A DNA stretch of 64,000 nt, taken from assembly GCA_019614645.1 (NCBI GenBank), contig JABWDB010000066.1:1178001-1242000 (forward strand). Reading direction: 5' to 3'. Source of the DNA: Stratiolaelaps scimitus (lineage: Eukaryota > Arthropoda > Arachnida > Mesostigmata > Laelapidae). The stretch's first letter is position 1; each line of letters begins with the position of its first letter. Below, piece after piece: positions 55,626 through 64,000 of this stretch. The notes below the pieces were generated by a model. That model saw only the letters and a program-made list of their open reading frames with translations. It had not been told where the DNA came from and did no database searches. The position numbers were made by a program, and so were the translations under genes.

Positions 55626-55888
55626 TGTCCATGCGAGCTGACAGCCCCCAGCTGTTCTCCTAGCTGATTGCTCCAGAAACAGGAAATTTCAGACAAAAAT
55701 CATTTTCTAGGCTTTCGTTTACTCCGGGGGTGTCCGGAATTTCTACTGAAAATGCCCAAATCTCGAGACCCATACCGATCAGCTGTTCGGTGACGTAAGT
55801 GCAGCGCACACGAAAACTAGAAAGCACACAAAATCGGATAAGACAGTTGGATAGCTGGCACCAAGACGAATCTAACGAGAGGTTAAAC

Positions 55889-56152
55889 CCGTCAGCGCCT
55901 GCGTCGCCTCATACGTGAGCTACCCCATATTGCGGTCTAACCACACCCGGTCCAACACCCCTTCATCACTCCCGGAGAGACCTGCGTCCACTCCTGTTGC
56001 CAGGCGTCGGGGGTGGCTCTCCGGGCCATGGTCGAGTCCAGATTCCCAGCTGGATTCGACCATGGATTCTCTTTCTACAGCTAGCAGATTTTCTAGCTAC
56101 GATATGGCCAGGTGAACGTCAGTCGATAGGAACGGAGCGCCAAGTCCGCCCA
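55889..56152 (-). mobile_element. R1-1 C-terminal fragment after R1-3
   Basis: Continues 50050-50527 across the R1-3 insertion. Ends where another R1-1 copy begins with a T run. Confidence 0.7.
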
Positions 56153-57790
56153 TACTTTTTTTTGAGAGGAGGAAATTTGCTTCACACGCACAGACACCAC
56201 CAGAGACATTCCAATCTCCATAAAAGTAGGCCGATTCAATGCAGGGTTGACGTGGATGACAAAACGCATCTGCCTGCTAAAACTATCCTCTGCTGAGCGT
56301 CTATCTCTTCCCTGGAGTCGGCACACTTGGCATTACTTCGATATCTAGGGAAGGTGTGTACTGCTCCGGCTAGTGTTCTATAGCCGGGTGCTTTGGTCTC
56401 CTACGGCCACTTTGGCTTCCGTATTGGGGTCCTGCCCTCGGACTCCCTGGCCCGTGGCGGGAATGCGCGAGGACTGGTGAAGGAGGAGGCCTCCGTAACA
56501 GGCCTGCCAATCTACCCAAGGGGGACCGGCTACTCGATCCACTTATTCCCGGCCCACCTGAGTGGGAATGCGCAGGGAAAGCCGGTCTGGCTAACGGTGG
56601 AGGCGTTCCCTTCCATCCAATCTACGACCTCAGCCCAGGCTGCCCTTGATTTGACTATATGTGCCACAAATTCTCTGACTGGTTTTCCCGCAACCTCCCT
56701 CGAGCCCCTCTCCTGGCTGACGCTAGTGACACGCATTGGGTCATCGTATACTCAACGTCGTCCACCTCGCCAGAGTCGCACAGCATGCATATGTCCACTT
56801 GCGTCTTTCCGATCTTAACCATGTAGGTCTGGAACTGCTCGTAGCCCGTCAGCACCTGCGTCGCCTCATACGTGAGCTCTCCCATATTGCAGTCTAACCA
56901 CACTCTCAGGTCTGATACCAGGCCTTGCCCATAACCAGGAGTCTCCTCTTCTGCTCCGACACAAGGCACGAGGCGCTCGAAGTTAAGGGATACTCGCTGC
57001 GCCTTAGCTGTGGCGCACTTGATGTGCTCCAGGCCGCTCAGCCTTTGGTCAAGAATGGCTCCGAGGCATTTCAACTCTCACCTGATTTCTATCGGGTAAT
57101 CATCGAGCAAGAGGTTGACTCCTCCTGTTTTCTTCGTGCCTGTTAGGTGCATTGTCTCCGTCTTAACAGATACAAGCTGGAGATGGTATTATAAGAATCC
57201 ATCCACTGTACCCCCCAACGTAAGGCTTCACTGGCCATGCCTTCAAGGGTGTCCTTCGCTCTCGCTGTGACCATCACGGCCATGTTATCCTTGTAGGCGA
57301 GGAGCTCGACGCATTCCGTCAAATCGGTTAGCAGAAGCCCGTCATAGGCATGGTTCTAGGGCACAGGCCCAAAAATCGAACTTTTTGGGACGCCGGCAGT
57401 GACCTCGTGCTCCAGGCCTTCTGCGACCAAACCTCGTCCTGCCAGGTACCGTACATTTCATATGATGTGCCCGCTTAAGTCCTTCTGTGCTCGCAGGTCC
57501 TCCTCCAGAAGCCCCTACAACCTGTCGACCACCTCTCTGCCGTATAGCCCGTTATAGGCTAGCCTGCTTCGAGCCCTCGAGTACGCCCTTCTCACCCGTA
57601 CACAAACTCTCCTTGCTATGGCTATAGCCTCCTTCCACCAATATGTCTGCGGGTGCTTCCAACCCCCAAACATCTCAGTGAGCCCCTCGGCGATGATCCC
57701 TTCCCTGAGCAAGCGCCGGCGCTCCGCGTTTGCTTAGTGGCCTGCCTTTTATATTCCGCCACTGCCAGCGAGCTCGTCATGTTTGTCTCC
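56153..57790 (-). mobile_element. R1-1 copy with internal deletion
   Basis: A poly-T start, 3' UTR (56165-56620), C-terminal zinc region (57074-56530, CMLCDSGEVDDVEYTMTQC), thumb and degraded YADD region to about 57440. It then jumps to the pre-RT linker (57455-57790) with most of the RT missing. The linker abuts IR pseudogene fragment 3. Confidence 0.75.
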
Positions 57791-58420
57791 GGTGTGGTTG
57801 AGTTCCACCGAGTACGGTTAGGACGTATCTATGATCGCTATATGAATCCTCCTCGAGAACTTTCGAAGTTTCGAAACCTTCAAGGCTGCTTTGGGCGCTA
57901 TTGTCAAGATCCGTGACCGAGACAGGGTAGAACTCAGTGATCCATATTGAAGGAACTTCGATGGTTCGACTGGAGAGCTCGAGCGGATGTTAAATGGTGC
58001 CAAGTGGTCTGGCTGGGAACATACCCCAGTGGGGTAAGTTTTTTCTGTGTATGTAGTTTTTCTCTGAGAACGCATACAGTCTCTTTGCATCCCGTCTAAT
58101 GACGAAGCGGAACCATGTATGAAAAAACGGTTATGAAATTCGACATCAGATTGCCCGCTTTCCACAGAGAAAAGACTCGATGTGATGAGATCATGACAAG
58201 TTGTCATGGAGTGGTAGTAGAACTTATCACTATACGGGAACTCGTAAAATGCCACTAGCAGTGGTGGTTCACACTCAGTTTATAGATCACGCTGAACTAG
58301 GCTTCCCGCTCAGGCCACGCGATTCAGAATTGTAACTATGGCAGGGGAGGAGCAACGCCAATCAAATGTAAAATCATCAACACATTTGGAGTCCAGTTCT
58401 ATAAATCACTAATGAACAAA
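57791..58420 (-). pseudogene. IR N-terminal pseudogene fragment 3
   Basis: Decayed IR start region. The EFPYSDKFYYH piece (residues about 52-60 of the IRs) is visible near 58230, and the VPSTWI region near 57935. Frameshifted. Same R1 junction as fragments 1 and 2, and the most complete of the three. Confidence 0.75.
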
Positions 58421-58984
58421 TGAAGACTTGGATGCAGTCATCAATAACTGGGATATACAAATGTGGTGCTCAAATATTGAAAATCTTGAAAAAAGTATTT
58501 TGTTTCGGAAGTTACTTGCATTGAAAATAGTGATTTTCCACACATTTTTTGACTCCATATGTCAACACACCGCTATTGCTGCTATCGCTCAATTGTCAAG
58601 CATCTAGCACGATACTGTACCACATGATCTGTAACCCACATGCCGGAGACGATTCCGCTGCCAGAACATTTTACTATGAACCAATAAATTATGATAATGA
58701 TGACGGTTGTGTTTATAGAGTCAACGCTACTCGACGACTATATAAGGACAGCAATTCAGTTAATAAAACACTGTCTGCTCTCAGTCTGAACCACGAGTAT
58801 TCACTAAGCGAGTCCGCTCGTTATCACCCGGCTAAGCTAGTGAACCTGTAATCCTCTCCAAATTTCCCAACATCTTCGTTATCAGCACGATCCTTCGACT
58901 TAAGCAAAAGGCTTATCTTCAAAATTATCCCACCAGGGTACGTAATCATCAAAAAGAGAAGAAGTGCAACGGTAACCAGTGGAC
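58421..58984. repeat. Flank of IR fragment, copy 3
   Basis: Matches 22961-23520 closely. A partial copy of the small MTPVAAG frame remains on the minus strand at 59136-58900. Confidence 0.6.
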
Positions 58985-59505
58985 CCGAGAAAAATGAAAT
59001 GGCAATTTAAAACAGAGCAGTATGTCCACGAAAAAATCAAATGTACTCTGGTACCGGCAACGCAGGAAGATCCTGCGAAGCAGTCAGAAGAACAAAGGCT
59101 GTTCTCTGAGAATGATTTCCAAAAAGCTGATGACAAGGGTGAAATTCAACAGCAAGTTTAAACCGGAGTCTGGAGTGCTTAGGGCCGTGGCCTATGGTGG
59201 ATTAATTAACTTTCGCTACAACAGCCAGAAAAACTCGACTAACAACGTATTGAAATTTGAAGAACTGGTTACAACAGCAAAAGCAAATGGCAGCACTCCA
59301 GACGAGGCTCTACTGACGACAAAGCTGCTTGAATCTTCACTAGCATCCTGGGAGCCATTAAAAATGTCGTACAATGCTCAGGCAACGAAGGACCTAAACA
59401 CACGCAAAAATCTGATACAGGGGGAAGCCTCAAGACGAGATGATCAAAAGGGTACAGACAGACCAAACCGCAGCTCTGTATTCCAGATTCAATTTAATCG
59501 ATAGA
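58985..59505 (+). pseudogene. Copia-type gag remnant, copy 3
   Basis: The longest remnant. It starts with MKWQFKTEQYVHEKIKC (58992) and changes frame near 59150. It then reads FRYNSQKNSTNNVLKFEEL, LLTTKLLESSLASWEPLK and NTRKNLIQGEASRRDD before a stop near 59502. The final part resembles the end of the copia UBN2 region (sub-terminal L..W, then an E-x-x-RR block). No pol detected. Confidence 0.6.
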
Positions 59506-59689
59506 TCGTGAAGCTTGCCAAGCAACAATGAGGGTGTTTGACCAATACATGTTGTTTACCAAACCAAAAAAGTCCTGGTTAGGGGAGAACAACACTTGCG
59601 CGCACCTGGTGAAGGCACCGTCAGCTTTCATCTCTTTGATAAAGGAAAGTGGGCACTACGCCTGCTTAAAGACGAGCCTGGGTCGAATC

Positions 59690-59760
59690 TGGGAAAACCC
59701 GAAGCATGCGGGGATTCGCTCTCCTCATTCTACTAAACGTCAAAAACGCGTTTAACACGG
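59690..59760 (+). mobile_element. R1-1 RT fragment
   Basis: Short plus-strand piece matching 24470-24540 (NVKNAFNT region), then replaced by IR 5' flank. Confidence 0.65.
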
Positions 59761-60160
59761 AGTCGTCAACGAGTTGTCACATGACCTTGTCACCTCTTTG
59801 TCGACTGCAAATTTGTGACGCTAGCGGGAGAAAAATCACTTCGTCCAATGTAAATTCAGTTCAAAAATATCGATCATAGCGAAACATAGATGAACGTTGG
59901 CTGATGTCGGCTTCATGTAGCGCTCATTTTAAATGAAGTTGAAAGGACAACGTTGGAATAGTGAAGATCAATCAAGGGATGAATTAAAAAATATTTAAAA
60001 GATATTCTCCCAATGAGAAAGTTTCGGACTCTTACCGACTAAACTCTGAACCGATTTTGATTTGGGGCACTGACCGTAGCAGTCTGAGCGTGTGTTCAAG
60101 GCCACCTATTGTCGCGGGCTGAGGGGGCTCTAGTTGATCACGCCTCCATTGAGTGAGTAT
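59755..60160. repeat. Solo IR 5' flank copy 2
   Basis: Diverged copy of the IR 5' flank, closest to 40095-40440, continuing to the CTAGTTGATCACGCCTC motif seen at 18650, 32995 and 49195. No IR gene attached. Ends in an AT microsatellite (60159-60178). Confidence 0.65.
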
Positions 60161-60178
60161 ATATATATATATATATAT
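60159..60178. repeat. (AT)n microsatellite
   Basis: AT run at the end of the IR flank copy. Confidence 0.85.
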
Positions 60179-60286
60179 CCTTTCCGGAATCGCTTTTGCA
60201 TCAGAGGCGTACAGGGAGACGCAGCTGGTTATATTATTTTCACAATTGTTGTTGTTCTTATTTCATGTCTATTTCCCGGCTATATA

Positions 60287-61571
60287 TTAGGTAGTCCCAA
60301 GCAAACTGTCGCCTCTTTAAATGCCAATAACTTTTGGACTAAATGAGTTAGAACAAAGATCTTTTGGTATGAGTTAGAGGTACTCTCCAGCTTTATTGAC
60401 ACACCGATTCCAGCGCTCTGGGAGTTTTGAAATAGCCAAATATTTACCATTTGCGTTTCCATATATAATTTCGTTATCTATTGCTTTTGTGAGTAACTCG
60501 ACGGTTGCATATGGAACCCCACCTATTGCCCTTTTTAATGCATGGAAACAACCATAATCACATGGGCTTAAATCAGGAGAATATGGGGGTTGATGCCATC
60601 GCTCAATATTGTTCCCCTCCATCCAGGTCGTAATTTCAGCAGTGCGGTGAGGTCTTGCGTTGTCGTCGAGTAACCACACTCGGTGCTGTCGATCCCCACG
60701 CCATTTGTTCATCAATCCTTTCAAGAAGTCGAGATATCGGGGAGCATTGAGTTTTTCGTTTGCCGCTAATATTTCGTAATAGCAAACACCCTTGATATCC
60801 AGAGCGAGTATAATCAACACCTTTCGTCCGAATCTATCTGGCACTACCACAGACGCCGCCACTTCACCTTGTCGGAGCCACTGTTTTGCTTGGTCCTTCT
60901 CAGGGGGTCTATGCAGGCTAACCCATGTCTCGTCTATGGACACGGTGTGCTCTAAGCGACTGGTTTGTTGCGTATAAGTATTCAAATTAGATGTCGAACA
61001 CTCCACACGCATTTTCATTTGGTCAGCACTCAGTTTATGGGGAACCCATTTTTCATTGATTTTCTTCTTCTTCAGTATATTGGTGATAATTCTATAACAC
61101 GTCGTCCGAAGAATCAAAGTTTTAGCCGACAAAGACCCCGTGGACCAAGCTCTAGTTTGCTCAAAAGCTGCCTTGATTCTTTCAATCCGTTCGTCCCTTG
61201 CCGCACCTGATTTGTGGTCCCCACCTCGATGGTCATCGGTGTCCATATCTCCACTGTTAAATCGCTTGCACCAATTTTGCACCGTTCGCAGGCATAAGGC
61301 AGACCTGCCGTACGCGTTCACTAATTGTCGATGGATTTCAGCTGGAGGGTGTTTTTGGAGAAACAAAAACTTGATGATTTCCCGTTGATTTTTGGGGGAA
61401 TTTGAACTTTTTGCTGCAGCGTCCATCTTTCTGATCGTATCGAAACCACTCAGTGTTCGAAAGGAAGCCACGTTCCTACCGCGTGCCCACTCCAAAAATG
61501 AACGCATTATGTGGCGTAGTTCGGGCTGTGCGCCATCCGAAAGGCGCGACAATTTGCTGGGGACTACCTAA
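60287..61571 (-). mobile_element. Mariner transposon, complete, 1285 bp
   Basis: Terminal inverted repeats begin TTAGGTAGTCCC at both ends and match over about 26 bp with a few differences. TA dinucleotides flank both ends (60285-60286 and 61572-61573), the mariner target. The transposase is uninterrupted. Confidence 0.93.
60374..61426 (-). CDS. Mariner transposase (350 aa)
   Basis: Nuclear cut-and-paste transposase. I chose ATG 61426 (MDAAAKSSNS); the frame stays open upstream to 61552, but that part overlaps the terminal repeat and exceeds the family's usual length of about 345-350. The N-terminal helix-turn-helix region is followed by TVQNWCKRFNSGD and WVPHKLSADQ (family WVPHEL motif). 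Catalytic residues lie in SIDETWV, LLDDNARPH and YSPDLSPCDYGCF. The second and third Asp are separated by 34 residues, giving DD34D. No stop or frameshift, so it may be functional or recently active. Confidence 0.94.
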   Translation of the reverse strand: MDAAAKSSNSPKNQREIIKFLFLQKHPPAEIHRQLVNAYGRSALCLRTVQNWCKRFNSGDMDTDDHRGGDHKSGAARDERIERIKAAFEQTRAWSTGSLSAKTLILRTTCYRIITNILKKKKINEKWVPHKLSADQMKMRVECSTSNLNTYTQQTSRLEHTVSIDETWVSLHRPPEKDQAKQWLRQGEVAASVVVPDRFGRKVLIILALDIKGVCYYEILAANEKLNAPRYLDFLKGLMNKWRGDRQHRVWLLDDNARPHRTAEITTWMEGNNIERWHQPPYSPDLSPCDYGCFHALKRAIGGVPYATVELLTKAIDNEIIYGNANGKYLAISKLPERWNRCVNKAGEYL

Positions 61572-61573
61572 TA

Positions 61574-62313
61574 ATTCCTTCACTGTCTTTGTTTGTCCGA
61601 TATTGCCAATTTTCGTTTTGTTTTATTCAGTTCCTGTCACAGCACTTATTCTATGAAATCTAGCGCAACTTTATGTTGATTTTTGAAGATCTTAGGTTCT
61701 CTGGTCTGATTGAGCGTTTTAAGAATGAACGACTACCTCTGGAAATGAGGACACCTTTATTCATTATTACGAAACAGAGTTGCTTTCCGGCAACTATTCT
61801 CAGTGCTGCTTCTGCAGCAGTTTATTGCTTATATAGGCCTGAACTTTCATTGTTACATAGGAAAGGGTAGAACCGTCCGATGTGATAATCCGTGGAATTT
61901 TCCAGGGAAGAGTGAGCAGTGTCCCTGGCTCCGGGTGTTGACTCGAAGGCCTTGAACTCGGCCAGTCCTCCTGTTCACGTATCTCGTGCATATTATAATA
62001 TTCCTGCTGTGATAGACGAGTAACGGCGATTTGCCTCTTCATGCTGCTAATTTATGTTATAGACGCAAAGAGGAAACATAGACGACTCTTGGTGTTTAAG
62101 TGCTGTTCACCATAGTGCACCACCAGAATGCAATGTGATTCTTCCTTTTTTTTCACTTTGTATTCCCGTTTAGCTTGAGCAATTCTCAGGTTACAATTTT
62201 GTATCAAGCCACGGTTTTGTTGTTAGTCTTTGATGTGGTTGTGGATATATTAGCTTGTGCTGAGCATTTGTTAGAGCATTCTCTACTCGCTACTTCAGAG
62301 TTCAGAGGTGATA
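61574..62313. other. Gene-free spacer
   Basis: No repeat or gene recognised. An 80-codon minus-strand frame (62042-61800) has an ATG but no identifiable motif. The last 100 bp should hold the promoter and 5' UTR of the membrane-protein gene. Confidence 0.4.
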
Positions 62314-63086
62314 ATGTTAACTCCACGCCATACCCGCTCGGGAGCACGCTATAGCTCTTTTGATGAGAGCGACGAGTCGGAGGTCGAGGTTTTCTCGACA
62401 CCGCTGGGTATATTAGGCGTCGATCAATCTCCGGCGTCACTTTCTGTCATCGATCGAGTGGAGTTGGAGGCTTCTCTTGACGCTTCAACTCAGACTGCTA
62501 TGGACGAGAATGAGTACGTGTTACCCGTGCTTGGGTCCGGCAGGGGGCTCGAGCTACGGCCCGCTAGCCGGAGCAAGTATCGACGGCTTGGCGGCAAGAA
62601 GTCCCGCCTGTACACGGCCGCCACCATGGCCGTGATGACCCTGGTGATCCTTGGGCTCACCGCGCGGCTGCTCCAGCAGTCGCTGGCACCAACCCCCGTG
62701 CCCCCACCACCACGGCCTGTACCACCGTGGCGCCCACAATGACCGCCGGGCCTCCCACACGCCCGGCCTCCCGTCCCACCGAGCCCCGGGGACGGACTCC
62801 GGCCGCTTATCGAGTCTTTAGGTTAGACGCGAAGGACTTCCTCGGTCAGCCCGGCAGGGTTGACCTAGAGGATATGGTTTGTCACCCAGTCCAACGGATG
62901 ACCATATGCCAGGAGGTGGACGGCTCCCGGTGTATAGTGGCCTGGACGGCCACCCTGACGTCAAGGCGAGTCGTTGCCGTGGAAGTGTCGGGGCGGCTCG
63001 TCCAAGAGTCGCTGATTCTTGATGAGTGGCGTGCCATTTATCGGGCGTGCAGTCGGAGACGGCTGTATGTTGTCATTCTTTGGTGA
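62314..63086 (+). pseudogene. Unrecognised single-pass membrane protein, probable frameshift
   Basis: ATG 62314 opens a 142-codon GC-rich frame: an acidic Ser/Glu-rich N-terminus (SSFDESDESEVEVFSTPLG), a basic stretch (RSKYRRLGGKKSR), one hydrophobic helix (about residues 107-125, AATMAVMTLVILGLTARLL), a proline run and stop at 62742. A second frame, open from about 62690 to TGA 63086, continues as a Thr/Pro-rich linker and a roughly 95-residue domain with several Cys (DMVCHPVQRMTICQEVDGSRC). The switch lies in C-rich homopolymers at 62690-62740, so one indel or sequencing error would join them into a type II protein of about 257 residues. Not recognised. Confidence 0.55.
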
Positions 63087-63289
63087 CGGCGGGGAATGAC
63101 ATGGTGTATATTTGTGTATATTATTATTTGTTTTATTTTCATTCTGTTCGAGTAATTACAACGGTGTGTACAATATATAAGTCAGTTTCCGATGTGTAAG
63201 GTTTCAAGTAAAAATTCTAGAAGCATTTTTTTTTAAACATAGTTCCATCTGGTTGCATTGATCAATGTATATTTAATTCTACGACTAGA
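63087..63289. other. AT-rich spacer
   Basis: 3' flank of the membrane-protein gene and the tail of the LINE to the right. A run of T at 63226-63234 may be the LINE's poly-A. Confidence 0.4.
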
Positions 63290-64000
63290 TTAGGCATTTA
63301 TTTTTAGGAGATGACTAATTGACCTAATAGCTTCGCATTTTCCTGCGTGGTATCTCTCACATTTTTTGCTACAGAACTTACAAATGCAATTATCATCAGG
63401 TTCATGGAATCCCTGTGTTTCGCAGACTATATGGTGAAATCCGTGAACCGCGAACCTGGTAACATGGTGCCTATTCCTTCTATTACTAAGCTTCCAATTG
63501 CCATCAGTCATGGCTGGAGTCGTGAAGAACGACGGGTCCACCTCTCTCTTCTTCGCTTTATGGCCATCTATAAAGATGCGGTAACTATCTGTTTCTGGGG
63601 GGTTGAACGACTGGCGGATTTCTTCAACAAACGATGGCGTGTCGAGCAGCAAATAGACAAGCCGGTTTCGTGCCGTGGCGTGCAAACCGAGTACTGACTT
63701 TAAGAACGCTGGTTTGACTCTGTCGATCGTGGCCAGGTCCCTGGAGGCGAGCTTATCCCAGACGATTTGAATCCCATATGTAGTTATTGGCGCGATCTTC
63801 AAATTAAACAATTTAAGAGCAGTGTCGATTGATAGCTTTTGCGGTCATTCGATCGAGGTCGTCGCAATCGTCGCTTTTCTAGCTCGGTCTTCAACATGCA
63901 AAGCGAATGACCTGCCTGTTGTTGTTATTGTTAGACCGAGGTATGTGAACGAGTTAACTATTTCCAGCCGCTCACCGTCCAGTCGGAACGAGTCGTTTCC
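63290..64000 (-). pseudogene. LINE 3' fragment leaving the right edge
   Basis: The minus-strand frame enters from the right edge in the RT thumb (ERLEIVNSFTYLGLTITTTG), hits a TGA near 63847, then continues as the frame at 63811-63290. That frame has LKIAPITTYGIQIVWDKL, FLKSVLGLHATARNRLVYLL and a C-terminal cysteine motif CKFCSKKCERYHAGKC. This is the post-RT domain of a non-LTR retrotransposon distinct from R1-1 and the CR1-like copies. The clade is not determined. Confidence 0.75.

Larger units (their letters stand above)
50528..55888 (-). mobile_element. Full-length R1-clade LINE (R1-3), decayed
   Basis: About 5.1 kb without its 257-bp nested insertion and TSD. Poly-A at the left end (T8 at 50528), a short 3' UTR, ORF2, ORF1 and about 500 bp of 5' UTR. 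Uninterrupted target sequence appears near 35730. Both ORFs carry stops and frame changes, so it is not autonomous. Confidence 0.9.

Noticed and set aside
61427..61552. 42-residue N-terminal extension of the mariner transposase
   Set aside because: Exceeds family length and reaches into the inverted-repeat end; ATG 61426 fits the family.

Overview
The window is eukaryotic nuclear DNA, most likely from an arthropod. The evidence is a spliced C2H2 zinc-finger gene with GT-AG introns, three large ionotropic-receptor-type (IR) genes or pseudogenes, a mariner DD34D transposon, R1-clade and CR1/Jockey-like non-LTR retrotransposons, Ty3/gypsy and copia-type remnants, and tRNA-derived SINEs. A chelicerate such as a mite is possible, but nothing here fixes the species. 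No bacterial, rRNA or CRISPR features are visible.

Layout. Bases 1-327 carry an unrecognised open frame leaving the left edge. Bases 2014-7167 (minus strand) hold a five-exon zinc-finger gene of about 1189 codons whose four introns join in phase. Bases 7.2-12 kb are AT-rich and mostly without genes; parts of this stretch are repeated at 27.8-30.0 kb. From 10.8 to 60.2 kb the window is a locally duplicated IR locus bombarded by retroelements. IR gene A (14189-16056) is broken by a 1-bp frameshift. IR gene B (30288-32012) is open but shortened by a stop. IR gene C (44476-46305) is open at 609 codons. All three lie on the minus strand with similar 5' and 3' flanks. Three more decayed IR N-terminal fragments (about 22.5, 37.8 and 57.8 kb) sit in a composite block next to R1 and copia-gag remnants, and that block was itself copied three times. 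The IR 5' flank occurs at least five times.

Because the locus is duplicated, several mobile insertions can be compared with an empty paralogous site inside the same window, which gives exact ends and target-site duplications (TSDs). These are a CR1-like LINE at 12134-14048, an R1-type element at 17045-18630 (11-bp TSD), a poly-A retroposon at 21634-21962 (14-bp TSD), SINEs at about 23709-23870 and at 28261-28387 (14-bp TSD), and a CR1-like LINE at 34697-35643 (4-bp TSD). A full-length R1-clade element at 50528-55888 has an 11-bp TSD (one mismatch) and itself carries a 245-bp R1 insertion with a 12-bp TSD at its ORF1 start. I call the common R1-clade family R1-1, a second diverged family R1-2 and the full-length one R1-3; these are working labels only.

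The right end holds a gypsy-type gag-protease-RT fragment (40.5-42.7 kb), a 58-bp perfect tandem repeat (43695-44042), an apparently intact 1285-bp mariner (60287-61571) with an uninterrupted transposase, an unrecognised GC-rich gene for a single-pass membrane protein with a probable frameshift (62314-63086), and the 3' end of another LINE leaving the right edge. The genes do not form a pathway. The likely live products are the zinc-finger protein, IR C (possibly IR B), the mariner transposase and the membrane protein.
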